Below are positions 6,308 through 15,115 of a stretch of 57,922 nucleotides of DNA, piece after piece; position 1 is the first letter of the stretch, and each line of letters begins with the position of its first letter. The notes under the pieces are model-generated. The model was not told the DNA's origin and ran no database searches. It worked only from the letters and a program-made list of their open reading frames with translations. This DNA comes from Sphingomonadaceae bacterium (GTDB taxonomy: Bacteria; Pseudomonadota; Alphaproteobacteria; Sphingomonadales; Sphingomonadaceae), in assembly GCA_030147805.1 (NCBI GenBank), contig JASBUR010000056.1:1-57922 (forward strand), read 5' to 3'. Made by a program: the position numbers and the translations under genes.

Positions 6308-8731
6308 CTAGAATGTGCGGCCCACCTTGAGGCCGATCAGCCGCGGCTGCGTGATCTGCGTGTAGAATTTTCCGCCGCTCGCCGTGATCCCGTCCGGGTC
6401 GCCGCACACCGTTTCGACACACTGGACGTTGCGATCGATCTGGCCGCGCTCGTCGAACAAGTTGGTGACGAAGAGCTCGGCGTTCCACGCGTCGGCGGCG
6501 ACGCCGAAGCTAAGGTCGACGCCGGCATAGGGATCGAGGTCGCCGATGATGCCGCGTTCGGCGAGGCGAAGGTCGGTGGTGCGCCGCCCCTCGTAGACCA
6601 CGCCCGCCTGGAAATGGGCGTCCATCGCACCGAGGCCGAACTCGAAGCGGCCGAGCAGATTGCCCTTGAGCTTGGCGGTGACCGGCAGCCGGGTGCCGTC
6701 GGGCGCCAGCAGCGCGTTCGCCTCGCCCGCCGGACCCGGCAATGCGCAGTCGAACGACGCGTTGGCGATGCGGCAGAAGGGCTTGGTGATCTGCGCGTCG
6801 TTGTAGGCGGCGCCGGCGGACAGCGTCACGCCGTCGGCCGGACGGATGCTGAGGTCGGTTTCGACGCCGCGGATGCGCGCATTGCCGGCGTTGCGAATCT
6901 CGGTGAGGCCGTTGGCACCGAGGAACGACAATTGGATGTCGGTCCAGTCGAGCTGGTAGACCGCGCCGTTCCACCGCACCGTCCGGTCGGCGAAGCTGGT
7001 CTTCCAGCCCAGCTCGTAATTGTCGATGAAGTCGGCGGCATAGGGCGGCAGCGTGCCGCGCCGGTTGATCCCGCCCGGGCGGAAGCCGCGCGAATAGGTG
7101 GCATAGACCAGCGCGTCGTCGGTCATCTCGTAGGTGAGATTGGCCTTGTAGGTGACGTCGGTCTTCTTGGTCGCCTTGTCGACGTTGGTGCACGGCGATC
7201 CGTCGACGACCGCCGGACTGAGCGGCCCGACGAGCCCCACCGGCGTGCGGCAGCCGGCGATGCCGGTACGGCTGCTGTAGCCATCGGAAAAGCCGAAGAA
7301 GCCGACGAGCGAATTGTCGTAGCGGAACACGCGGCCGCCGGCGGTCGCCTTGAGCTTGTCGGTGAGGTCGACGGTCAGCTCGCCGAACGCCGCATAGTCG
7401 CGGTCGACGCGAAATTGCTTGGTCAGCCAGATGTTGCTGTCGGTGCCCGGCACGGTGATCGCGTCGGCGATGCCGTCGATGATGTAATTCTGTTCGATAT
7501 TGTGCGTCTGGCGCTGGTAGAACAGCCCGCCGATGAAGCGCACGCGGCTTTCCGCCGGCGATGCCAGCCGCAACTCGTGGCTCTGCTTGGTGAAGCGGTC
7601 GACGAACTCGATATACTGGTTCGGGTTGACCGGGTTGCCGGCATTGTCGGTGAAATAGGCGCCGTAGCCGGCAAGCGCGTCGTAGAAATAGGCATAGTCC
7701 GAATAGTCGGTGGCGCCGGTCACCTTGCGCTTCAGATAGGCGCCGGCATAGGTCAGGTCGAAATTGCCGATCTTGCCCTGGATGGTCAGCGCCGCCTGCG
7801 CCCATTTATCGCGCGACAGCTCGGGGTTGTACTGCTCGGTCTGGTAGCGGCCGAGGCCCGATTCGACCTGGAAGCTGCCGTCGGCATCCTGCTTCTGCGC
7901 CATGATCTGCGGCAGGATCGTCCAGGTCTCGTCGAGATCGATCTTGAGCGACGCGCGCGCGCCGTAGGTGTCGACCTCGTTGAAATCCTCCTTCGCCAGC
8001 GCGTCGTTGCACTGGGTGACTCCCGAGGTCGGATAGGTGCGGCAGCCCTGGACGTTGTCGATGTAACCGCCGTCCTTGTCGTACCAGCCGACGAGCCGGA
8101 TCGCGGCATTGTCCGACACGGGCAGGTTGGTGAAGCCCTCCATCACATAGCCGAAGTCGCCATGCGCGACGCTGTTCACCTCGGCGTCGACCGCGCCGTA
8201 GGTGCCGCTGGTGTCGGGCTTGTTGGTGATCAGCCGGATGGTGCCCGCCTGGCTCGAGGCGCCGTAGAGCGTGCCCTGCGGTCCGGCGAGCGCCTCGACG
8301 CGGCTGATGTCGTAGACATGCATGTCGAGCGCGCCGGTGATCGTGGTGATCGGCTGCTCGTCGAGATAGATGCCGACCGAGGGCAGCGACGCCGAATGAT
8401 TGGCGTTCTCGCCGCTGGCGACGCCGCGGAAATAGACCTTGGCGAAGCCCGGGCCGCCGGTCTGGTAGGAGACGCTCGGCAGATAGCGCGCATAATCCTC
8501 GAAATCCTGCACCTGCAGCTCGTCGAGCTTCTCGGTGCCGAACGCCTGGATCGACAGCGGCACCTTCTGGAGATTCTCGCTGCGCTTCTGCGCGGTGACG
8601 ATGATCTCGCCCTCGTCGTCCGCAGCAGCCGCGACCTGCGCTTCCTGCGCGATCGCGCTCGTCGCGAACATCGTCGAGGCGAGCAGCGCCGCCATGGTGA
8701 CCCTCGTGCCACAGTATCGCGTCGCTGCCAT
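6308..8731 (-). CDS. TonB-dependent receptor
   Basis: An 807-residue outer-membrane receptor. The signal peptide ends near SAIAQ, followed by EGEIIVTAQKRSENLQKVPL (TonB box and plug start), a plug domain with RVEALAGPQGTLYGASSQAG, and a long beta-barrel ending in GLKVGRTF with a terminal Phe. The EIIVTAQKR start and the barrel type match the large receptor paralog group of sphingomonads, whose substrates are mostly unknown organic compounds rather than siderophores. The ATG at 8731 follows GGGAGA. It lies 53 nt after the TPR-sulfotransferase gene on the same strand, so the two are probably an operon. Confidence 0.93.
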   Translation of the reverse strand: MAATRYCGTRVTMAALLASTMFATSAIAQEAQVAAAADDEGEIIVTAQKRSENLQKVPLSIQAFGTEKLDELQVQDFEDYARYLPSVSYQTGGPGFAKVYFRGVASGENANHSASLPSVGIYLDEQPITTITGALDMHVYDISRVEALAGPQGTLYGASSQAGTIRLITNKPDTSGTYGAVDAEVNSVAHGDFGYVMEGFTNLPVSDNAAIRLVGWYDKDGGYIDNVQGCRTYPTSGVTQCNDALAKEDFNEVDTYGARASLKIDLDETWTILPQIMAQKQDADGSFQVESGLGRYQTEQYNPELSRDKWAQAALTIQGKIGNFDLTYAGAYLKRKVTGATDYSDYAYFYDALAGYGAYFTDNAGNPVNPNQYIEFVDRFTKQSHELRLASPAESRVRFIGGLFYQRQTHNIEQNYIIDGIADAITVPGTDSNIWLTKQFRVDRDYAAFGELTVDLTDKLKATAGGRVFRYDNSLVGFFGFSDGYSSRTGIAGCRTPVGLVGPLSPAVVDGSPCTNVDKATKKTDVTYKANLTYEMTDDALVYATYSRGFRPGGINRRGTLPPYAADFIDNYELGWKTSFADRTVRWNGAVYQLDWTDIQLSFLGANGLTEIRNAGNARIRGVETDLSIRPADGVTLSAGAAYNDAQITKPFCRIANASFDCALPGPAGEANALLAPDGTRLPVTAKLKGNLLGRFEFGLGAMDAHFQAGVVYEGRRTTDLRLAERGIIGDLDPYAGVDLSFGVAADAWNAELFVTNLFDERGQIDRNVQCVETVCGDPDGITASGGKFYTQITQPRLIGLKVGRTF

Positions 8732-8784
8732 GGTTGCTCTCCCTGCCGCCAATTCCAGCAGGCTGACGCACATCGCGACGCCGT

Positions 8785-10821
8785 TCAATCCGGGTCCGTA
8801 ATGTTTCGCTTTGGTGATGCGGCCGGGTAACAGTCGAGCGCCGGCCCCAGCGCCGCCTTGAGCGGATCGAGCCAGGGTTCGTAGGCACGCCACTGGTCGG
8901 CGGCGTCGGTGAAGATCGGCTGGCGCACCTGCTCCGAACTCGGGGTGCGCACCGCGCGGTCGGTTTCCCACCAGCGCAGGCAGGCGTCCTCGAACGGCAG
9001 GCCGAGATGATCGAGCAGCGCGCGGATCTCCGTTTCGGGATCGGCGATCATCCGCTCGTAGAGGACTCGATGCACCGCGCCGGGCGCCACCGCGTCGACA
9101 TGCGCCATCAGCTCGACATAGTCGGCATAGTAGCGGCCGAGCTCGGTCAGGTCGTAGGTGAAGTTCTGGCCGCGCGCGAAATGCTGCTTGTAGGCGGAGA
9201 AACAGCCGCCGAGCGGATGTCGCCGCGCATCGATGATCTTCGCCTGTGGCAGGATCAGCCGGATCAGCCCGACATGCGCGAAATTATTGGGCATCTTGTC
9301 GATGAAGAACGGCCGGCCGGTCTTGCGTTGGATGCGCGTGCCGTCGAGGTAGCGGCGGCCGAGCGCCGCCAGCTGTTGCGCGTCCAGGGTTGCCAGCGTT
9401 GCCGGATAGCGGCGCTGGTCGTCGTCGGCACCGCGTTCGCCGAGGCTGCGGGCGATGGCGATGATGTCGGGCAGCTCATGTGTGCCCTCGACCATCGAAT
9501 GGCTGGCGAGAATCTGCTCGATCAGCGTCGATCCCGCGCGCGGCAGTCCGACCACGAAGATCGGGTCGGGATCGGCGCAGCCCTGTCCGGCGCGGTCGGC
9601 AAGGAAGTCGCGGGTGAACAGCGCTTTCGAGCGCGCGACATGCGCTTCATTCTCGTCGGCGTCATAGTCGATGCCGGCGCGGCGCAGCGCATTGCCGTCG
9701 CGGTAATGCGCGAACGAGCCCGCATAGTCGGCAGCATCCTCGAGCGCCTTGCCGAGCGCGAAATGCAGGTGGAAGCGGTCGTCGTCGCCGATGTCGGCGC
9801 GCGCCAGCTGCTCGCGCATCGTCGTCAGGTCGGTGTCGGTGAAGCGGAAGGTCTTGAGGTTGGCGAGGCTCCACCACGCCTCGCCGAACTGCGGCGCCAG
9901 CGCGGTGGCGCGCCGATACGCCTCGATGCTCTCGGGCGTGCGCGCCACGGTCTTGAGCGCATGGCCATAGCTCATCCACACCTTGGGCTGGTTCGGGTGC
10001 GCGGCGAGCACCCTGTCGTAGACCTCGATCGCCCGGCCATATTCGCCGATGCGGGCGAAGGCGGCGGCCTGGAGGTTGCGGTAGCCGGGATTCGCCGGGT
10101 CGGCGGCGAGCAGCGTCTCGAGCTCGGCGAGCGCTTCGGCGTGGCGGTTCTCGCGATAGTGGAGCGTCGCCAGATTGTGCCGCGCCGCCTCGAAGCCCGG
10201 TGCCAGTTCGAGCGCGCGCCGGAGCAGCGTCTCGGCATCGGCGACGCGGCCGATGCGCGCTGCGACCTCGGCCAGCATGCGGATCGCCGCGACATCGGTC
10301 GGCGCGGCCTTGAGATGATCGCGCAAGCTGCGTTCGGCGACCGCCAGCCGGTCCTCGCACAGCGCCGTCGCCGCCGCGACGAGCCGCGGATCGGTGGTCG
10401 AGGCGCGGATCAGCTGCGCATAGGCGGCATCGGCGCCCGCCGCATCGCCGCTCGCCCGCAGCTCGTCGCCGAGCGCGCGCCACGCCGCGGCGAGGTCGGG
10501 CTTGATCCGCGTGGCGGCGCGCAGCGCCGCGATCGCCGCGTCGGCGTTGCCGACGGCGGCGCGCACCAGCCCGAGCTCGAGCTGCACGCCGGCGACCTGC
10601 GGGTGCGCGCGGGCGAGCGGTTGCAGGACCGCGGCGGCCTCGGCGAGGCTGCCGCTCAGCCGCAGCGCGGTGCCGAGGATCAGCATCGCCTGCGGCTGCC
10701 CGGGCAAGACGTCGAGAATCGCCTGTGCCTGCCGCGCCGCGAGCCGCGGATCGCTCGACAGCAGGCGTGCGGCGTGCTCCAGCGCCGTTGCCGCATCCGC
10801 CTGGGTCCCGCTGCTCGCCAC
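8785..10821 (-). CDS. TPR repeat-containing sulfotransferase family protein
   Basis: A 678-residue protein in two parts. About residues 1-330 are a series of tetratricopeptide repeats (for example AWRALGDELRASGDAAGADA and VWMSYGHALKTVARTPESIE). The C-terminal half is a sulfotransferase-like domain with the PAPS 5'-phosphosulfate loop FVVGLPRAGSTLIEQILASH. FIDKMPNNFAHVGLIRLILP follows, then the 3'-phosphate-type region DARRHPLGGCFSAYKQHFAR. No signal peptide is visible. Genes of this type often sit beside TonB-dependent receptors in sphingomonads, as here; the joint function is not established. Sulfation of a small molecule or protein is the family-level inference. Confidence 0.88.
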   Translation of the reverse strand: MASSGTQADAATALEHAARLLSSDPRLAARQAQAILDVLPGQPQAMLILGTALRLSGSLAEAAAVLQPLARAHPQVAGVQLELGLVRAAVGNADAAIAALRAATRIKPDLAAAWRALGDELRASGDAAGADAAYAQLIRASTTDPRLVAAATALCEDRLAVAERSLRDHLKAAPTDVAAIRMLAEVAARIGRVADAETLLRRALELAPGFEAARHNLATLHYRENRHAEALAELETLLAADPANPGYRNLQAAAFARIGEYGRAIEVYDRVLAAHPNQPKVWMSYGHALKTVARTPESIEAYRRATALAPQFGEAWWSLANLKTFRFTDTDLTTMREQLARADIGDDDRFHLHFALGKALEDAADYAGSFAHYRDGNALRRAGIDYDADENEAHVARSKALFTRDFLADRAGQGCADPDPIFVVGLPRAGSTLIEQILASHSMVEGTHELPDIIAIARSLGERGADDDQRRYPATLATLDAQQLAALGRRYLDGTRIQRKTGRPFFIDKMPNNFAHVGLIRLILPQAKIIDARRHPLGGCFSAYKQHFARGQNFTYDLTELGRYYADYVELMAHVDAVAPGAVHRVLYERMIADPETEIRALLDHLGLPFEDACLRWWETDRAVRTPSSEQVRQPIFTDAADQWRAYEPWLDPLKAALGPALDCYPAASPKRNITDPD

Positions 10822-10931
10822 CTCACCCCCGCTCGCTGGTGGCCGTCAGCAAAGACCAGCCGCGACGGCGGGTCAATGCACGGCGCCGCGGCGCTATCCC
10901 CAGATCTTCACGCGGTCGGTGGTCAAGACGG

Positions 10932-12221
10932 TCAGCGACCGCCGAGCAGCTCGCCCTGCTTGACGGCGACGCGCACCCGCTTCAGCGCCCCGAGGTCGTC
11001 GATCGGATTGCCGTCGAGCGCCAGCAGACTGGCCTCGGCGCCCTCGTGGAACGCGCCGATCGCGCGGCCGGGGAACATCAGCTGCGGCGTGTCCGACGTC
11101 GCGACGCGCAACAGCTCGGCGCGCGGCATGACGTTCAGCCGGTCGACGGACTCGATCTCGTCGAGCACCGATCCGCCAAAGCTGTCCGAGCCCAGCGCCA
11201 GCTTCACGCCGGCAGCGCGCAGGCGGCGGATGTTGTCGCGATAATTGGCGGTGATCGCCGCCCGGGTCTCGGGCTGACGCTGGATCGCGAAGCGTGACGC
11301 GGCGGTGGTGGTGATGACGGTGACGCCGCGCCGCGCGGCCGCGGCGATCGTCGCGTCGTCGATCCGGTAGTCGGCGGGCGCGTTGAACCTGCCGATCCGA
11401 TAGCCGGGCAGATGGGCGACGACGTCGGCGCCGCCATCGACCGCCACCTTGAAGTCGGCGGCGGTGTCGGCGTGCGCGATCAGCCGGGCGCCGACACCGC
11501 GCGTGCGGCGGACGATCTCGGGCACCAGCGCCGGGTCGATGCCGTTGCGCCCGAACAGCTCGGGCTTTCGCCGGTTGGCCGCATAGTTGGCGCTGTCGAT
11601 CAGGATGACCTTGATCATCTTCGGCCGCGCCGCGGCGATCCGTGACCATTTGGCGTCGAGATCGGCGGCGCTGTCGATCGACCAGTAGAAGCGGTCACGT
11701 GCCGCTTCGGGCGTCAGCGTCTCGCCCATCGGCCCGGCGCTATCGAGGATCATCGCCAGCGGGTGTCCGTCCGAGGCCGACAGCAGCGCCTCGGAGAAGG
11801 CGGCGTCGACCGAACCCGGCTGGCCGAGAAAGTCGCGATAGGGCGCGATGTCGGCGGGCAGGCCGGCAAGCTGCACGGTGTAGAAGATGCCGCGCGCCAT
11901 GTAGTTGCGCGCCATCTTTCCGGCGTGGTGGCCGTTCTGGAGATCATGCGCATGCGCCTCGGCGAGCGGCGGGATGACGTGGCGCCCGGCGAGATCGATC
12001 GTCGCGTCGATCCGTGCCGGGCGGCGCTGCGTGAGCCGGCCGTCGACCGCATACCAGTGCATGGGGCGGAAGACGGCGCCATCGAACCACTGGCCGCCCG
12101 TCAGCTGCAGCGTCGGCGCGGCGAGTGGCGGGCCGGCGAAGGGATAGGGGGGCGGTTCGTCGGCCGCAACGGGGCTCGGCAGGGCGGCGAGGAGTGCGGC
12201 AATCAGCAGGGGTCGGCGCAT
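10932..12221 (-). CDS. secreted amidohydrolase family protein
   Basis: A 429-residue protein. The signal peptide MRRPLLIAALLAALPSPVAA is followed by an amidohydrolase-superfamily fold. Metal-binding candidates are H-A-H in PPLAEAHAHDLQN, a histidine in GARLIAHADTAADFK, another in GADVVAHLPGYR, and an aspartate in VKLALGSDSFGG. The C-terminal EGAEASLLALDGNPIDDLGA is typical of the imidazolonepropionase-like branch. The substrate is unknown; a periplasmic cyclic amide or peptide is possible. The ATG at 12221 gives the signal peptide, and the longer frame to 12308 adds an arginine-rich stretch unlikely to be translated. It lies 109 nt downstream of the response-regulator gene. Confidence 0.82.
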   Translation of the reverse strand: MRRPLLIAALLAALPSPVAADEPPPYPFAGPPLAAPTLQLTGGQWFDGAVFRPMHWYAVDGRLTQRRPARIDATIDLAGRHVIPPLAEAHAHDLQNGHHAGKMARNYMARGIFYTVQLAGLPADIAPYRDFLGQPGSVDAAFSEALLSASDGHPLAMILDSAGPMGETLTPEAARDRFYWSIDSAADLDAKWSRIAAARPKMIKVILIDSANYAANRRKPELFGRNGIDPALVPEIVRRTRGVGARLIAHADTAADFKVAVDGGADVVAHLPGYRIGRFNAPADYRIDDATIAAAARRGVTVITTTAASRFAIQRQPETRAAITANYRDNIRRLRAAGVKLALGSDSFGGSVLDEIESVDRLNVMPRAELLRVATSDTPQLMFPGRAIGAFHEGAEASLLALDGNPIDDLGALKRVRVAVKQGELLGGR

Positions 12222-12330
12222 GAATCTGGCTCCGGTCGATGACAGGGTGCCGGGAAAGCGCGATTGACGGCGTGGCGCCAGCGGCCTGGCGCGAGCGGTG
12301 CGCGCCATGTCGCGATCCGGGCGGGCGACG

Positions 12331-13047
12331 CTATTTCCGCGCTGCGGCGAGCCGTCGTTCGACCTCGACGCGATAGCTGCGGCTGAGCGGAACGCGGCCG
12401 CCGCTCGTCAGCTCGACGTCGCCATCGCCGTTGCGACGGTCGACGATCGCGGCGATGCGGTCGACGCGCACCAGCGCCGAACGATGCGTGCGCACGAACG
12501 CCGCGCCGAGCCGCTGGGCGAGCTCGGCGATCGGCGTGCGCAGAAGATGCACGTCGTGCCCGACATGGACGCAGAGATAATGGCCCGCGGCGTCGACGTG
12601 ATCGATCGCCGTCAACGGCACGAAGCGCGTGCGCCCGTTGTCGCGGATCTCCAGATGCGCCAGACCGGCGGCGGCGGCTTGCGGCGGCGGCGCGAGCGCG
12701 CGGCGAACGCGGTCGAGCGCACGCGCCAGTCCGTCGGCGCTCGCCGGCTTGAGCAGATAGTCGAGCGCTTCCACCTCGAAGGCGGGCAGCGCGTGCTGCG
12801 GAAAGGCGGTGAGGAACACCAGTGCCGGCCGGGGCGCTGGCAGGCGACGCGCCAGCTCGATGCCGTCGAAATCGGGCAGCTGGATGTCGAGAAAGATCAG
12901 CGCCGGCGTCAGCGTCTCGGCGAGCTCGAGCCCGTCGGTGGCCGACGCGGCCTCGCCGACGAGTTCGACATCGGGATGCGCGGCGAGCAGGCGCAGCAGC
13001 GCCGCGCGCGCGAGCGGCGCATCCTCGACGACCAGCGTTCGTATCAT
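12331..13047 (-). CDS. LytTR-family response regulator
   Basis: A 238-residue protein with an N-terminal receiver domain (acidic pocket at E8/D9, phosphoacceptor D54 in IFLDIQLPDFDG, conserved LTAF and the KPAS lysine). The C-terminal LytTR DNA-binding domain contains FVPLTAIDHVDAAGHYLCVH, RTPIAELAQRL, FVRTHRSALVRVDRI and GGRVPLSRSY. Its start overlaps the stop of the histidine-kinase gene by 4 nt, so the pair is translationally coupled. LytTR regulators typically bind direct repeats; I did not identify a target. Confidence 0.92.
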   Translation of the reverse strand: MIRTLVVEDAPLARAALLRLLAAHPDVELVGEAASATDGLELAETLTPALIFLDIQLPDFDGIELARRLPAPRPALVFLTAFPQHALPAFEVEALDYLLKPASADGLARALDRVRRALAPPPQAAAAGLAHLEIRDNGRTRFVPLTAIDHVDAAGHYLCVHVGHDVHLLRTPIAELAQRLGAAFVRTHRSALVRVDRIAAIVDRRNGDGDVELTSGGRVPLSRSYRVEVERRLAAARK

Positions 13048-14123
13048 TGCGCGTCATCCGCCAGCCGCAGCGGCAGGGCGAGGCGCGCCGCAAAGTGCGT
13101 CGGGCCGGACTCGAGCCCAAGCGTCGCCGCGTCGCCGTACAGCGCCGTCAGCCGCTGGCCGACGTTCGACAGGCCGATGCCGAGGCCGCGCGAAGGTGCC
13201 GACACCGCCGGGCGCGCGTTCGCCACCTCGATCGTCAGGCGCTCGCCGACGGCGGTGGCGGTGATCGACAGCCAGGCGCCGACGGTGAGCCGCGACAGGC
13301 CATGCGTCACCGCATTTTCGACGAGCGGCTGCAGCAGCAGTGCCGGCACCATGGCGCGCCACGCCGCCGGGTCGATCGACAGCTGCAGGTCGAGCGGCGC
13401 AGGCATCAGCAGGCGGTGCAGCTCGACATGATCCATCACCGTCGCGATCTCGGCCGACAGCGGCACCTCGGCGGCGTCGGACGCCAGCGTCGACCGCAGC
13501 ACGTCGGCCAGCCGCGAGATCGCCTGCTCGGCGCTGTCGGGATCGCGGTGCGTCAGCTGCGCGATGCTGCCGAGGGCGTTGAACAGGAAGTGCGGGTCGA
13601 TCTGGGCGCGCAGCGCCGCCAGCCGGGCGCGGGCGAGCAGCCGCTCGCGCGTGCGGGTGCGATCGACATAGACGAGCGCCTGTCCGACGCCGATCACTGC
13701 GACATAGGTCGGTACCGAGAAGAAGGCGTTGATCGTCGCGGCGTCGAGGAGGCGATCGACGCTGATACCGAGGCGGCCCGAAGATAGCAGCGACATCGCG
13801 AGGTGCCCGAGCGTGGTGCCGGCGAGCGCCAGCAGCGGCAGCGTCGCCAGCCCGGCGAGCCCGAACAGTGCGACACGCCGTGCGTCGGCCCCCGAACCGA
13901 GCGGCGCCGCCGCGCACAGCCGGATCAGCGGCCGCGTCGCCAGCGCCCAGGGAAGGAAGCCGACGGCGACCAGTAGGAACGCCATTGGCCAGGCGCGTGG
14001 GACACCGGTCTGGTTCATCAGAACGACCGGCGGCGTATAGGCCAGCGCGACGACTCCCCATGCGATCGAGATCGCGCGCGGACCCGGCATCAGGTCGGGA
14101 GGGAGGCGATAGGCGTCGGTCAC
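13044..14123 (-). CDS. LytS/YpdA-type sensor histidine kinase
   Basis: A 359-residue membrane kinase. The first about 150 residues form several hydrophobic segments with no recognisable ligand domain. The His_kinase block has the phosphoacceptor in ARLAALRAQIDPHFLFNALG, and a HATPase domain follows with LLLQPLVENAVTHGL and GLGIGLSNVGQRL. It should phosphorylate the LytTR regulator whose gene overlaps by 4 nt. The frame opens with GTG at 14123, which lacks a good ribosome site; an in-frame ATG about 11 codons later is an alternative. It is divergent from the RpiR operon. Confidence 0.9.
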   Translation of the reverse strand: MTDAYRLPPDLMPGPRAISIAWGVVALAYTPPVVLMNQTGVPRAWPMAFLLVAVGFLPWALATRPLIRLCAAAPLGSGADARRVALFGLAGLATLPLLALAGTTLGHLAMSLLSSGRLGISVDRLLDAATINAFFSVPTYVAVIGVGQALVYVDRTRTRERLLARARLAALRAQIDPHFLFNALGSIAQLTHRDPDSAEQAISRLADVLRSTLASDAAEVPLSAEIATVMDHVELHRLLMPAPLDLQLSIDPAAWRAMVPALLLQPLVENAVTHGLSRLTVGAWLSITATAVGERLTIEVANARPAVSAPSRGLGIGLSNVGQRLTALYGDAATLGLESGPTHFAARLALPLRLADDAQ

Positions 14124-14189
14124 GGATGGGCGCCAGCATCACGCGCACGTCATCGCTTGGCAAGCCGCCGATCCGCCGCATCGAAACAG

Positions 14190-14220
14190 ATGTTGCGCTA
14201 CAGAAGCAGGAGTGCAACAT
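14190..14220. promoter_or_regulatory. Inverted repeat upstream of the RpiR-led operon
   Basis: ATGTTGC (14190-14196) and GCAACAT (14214-14220) are perfect 7-bp inverted arms separated by 17 bp. They lie in the 134-nt divergent region, 38 nt upstream of the RpiR start codon. An autoregulatory RpiR operator is a reasonable inference. The half-site GTTGC also recurs in the LysR-torF intergenic region. Confidence 0.4.
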
Positions 14221-14257
14221 TTGTCCCATTGTCGGATCGTCGGAGGGCATCGGATCG

Positions 14258-15115
14258 ATGACGTCGCAACTGGTGAGGCGCCTGACGCTGGCCGCGGACC
14301 GCCTTCCGCTACAGTTGTCGACGGCAGCGCGCTATGTCGCCGCCCATCCCTTCGATGCCGCGAGCCTCCCGATGCGGGCGCTCGCCCGCACGACGGCGCA
14401 ATCGCCGACGACCTATACGCGCCTTGCCCGTTCGCTCGGCTTCGCCGGCTGGGATGACCTCCGCGCCGAGCTGATCGCCGAAGCCCGCGACGATCTCGAC
14501 GCCGCGCGTGCGGCGCCCTTCTCGAGCCGGCCGCGCCCGGCGAGCAACGGCGACGACGTCGCGACGCGCATGCTCGCGGTCGATCAGCGCTCGCTCGCCG
14601 CGCTCGATACGCCCGCGCTCGAGCCGGCGGCGGCGATCCTCGAATCGGCGCCGCGCGTGTTCGTCGCGGGTTTCCGCTCCTGCCACGCGCCGGCGATCCA
14701 TTTTCACTATCTCTACCGGCTGTTCCGTCCCGAGGTGACGCTGATCGGCGGCGCCGGCGCGCTCGATCTCGACCTCGGCGACCTGCGCGACGGCGACGCG
14801 GTGGTGCTGTTCGGCTTCGCGCCCTATTCGCGCGACGGGCTGCTGACCGCGCGGTCGGCGGTCGCGGCGAAGGCGCGGCTGGTGGCGCTGGTCGACCATG
14901 CCGACGCGCCGCTCGCCCGCCAGGCCGACGCGGTGCTGACCTTCGGCACCGGAACGCCGAGCTTCTTCCCGTCGCTGACCGCCTGCACCGCGCTGCTGCA
15001 GGCGCTCGCCGAGACGCTCTATCTTCGCGCCGGCGACACCGGCCGGCAGCGGCTGCGCGCCTCGGAGCGCCGCATCGCCGCGCATACCGCCTATATCTCC
15101 GAGGCCGCGCCATGA
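14258..15115 (+). CDS. MurR/RpiR family transcriptional regulator
   Basis: A 285-residue regulator. The N-terminal HTH_6 domain includes RYVAAHPFDAASLPMRALAR and SPTTYTRLARSLGFAGWDDL. A SIS-type ligand domain follows, with RVFVAGFRSCHAPAIHFHYL and a later ARLVALVDHADAPLARQAD. In this family the SIS domain normally binds phosphosugars, but several members control amino-sugar or amino-acid catabolism. As the first gene of a coupled six-gene operon it is probably its local regulator. The ATG at 14258 has GGAGGG 11 nt upstream. Its stop overlaps the next start by 4 nt. Confidence 0.88.
   Translation: MTSQLVRRLTLAADRLPLQLSTAARYVAAHPFDAASLPMRALARTTAQSPTTYTRLARSLGFAGWDDLRAELIAEARDDLDAARAAPFSSRPRPASNGDDVATRMLAVDQRSLAALDTPALEPAAAILESAPRVFVAGFRSCHAPAIHFHYLYRLFRPEVTLIGGAGALDLDLGDLRDGDAVVLFGFAPYSRDGLLTARSAVAAKARLVALVDHADAPLARQADAVLTFGTGTPSFFPSLTACTALLQALAETLYLRAGDTGRQRLRASERRIAAHTAYISEAAP

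Noticed and set aside
6227..8830. An 867-codon plus-strand open frame
   Set aside because: It is the antisense of the TonB-dependent receptor, whose plug, barrel and signal peptide are unmistakable.
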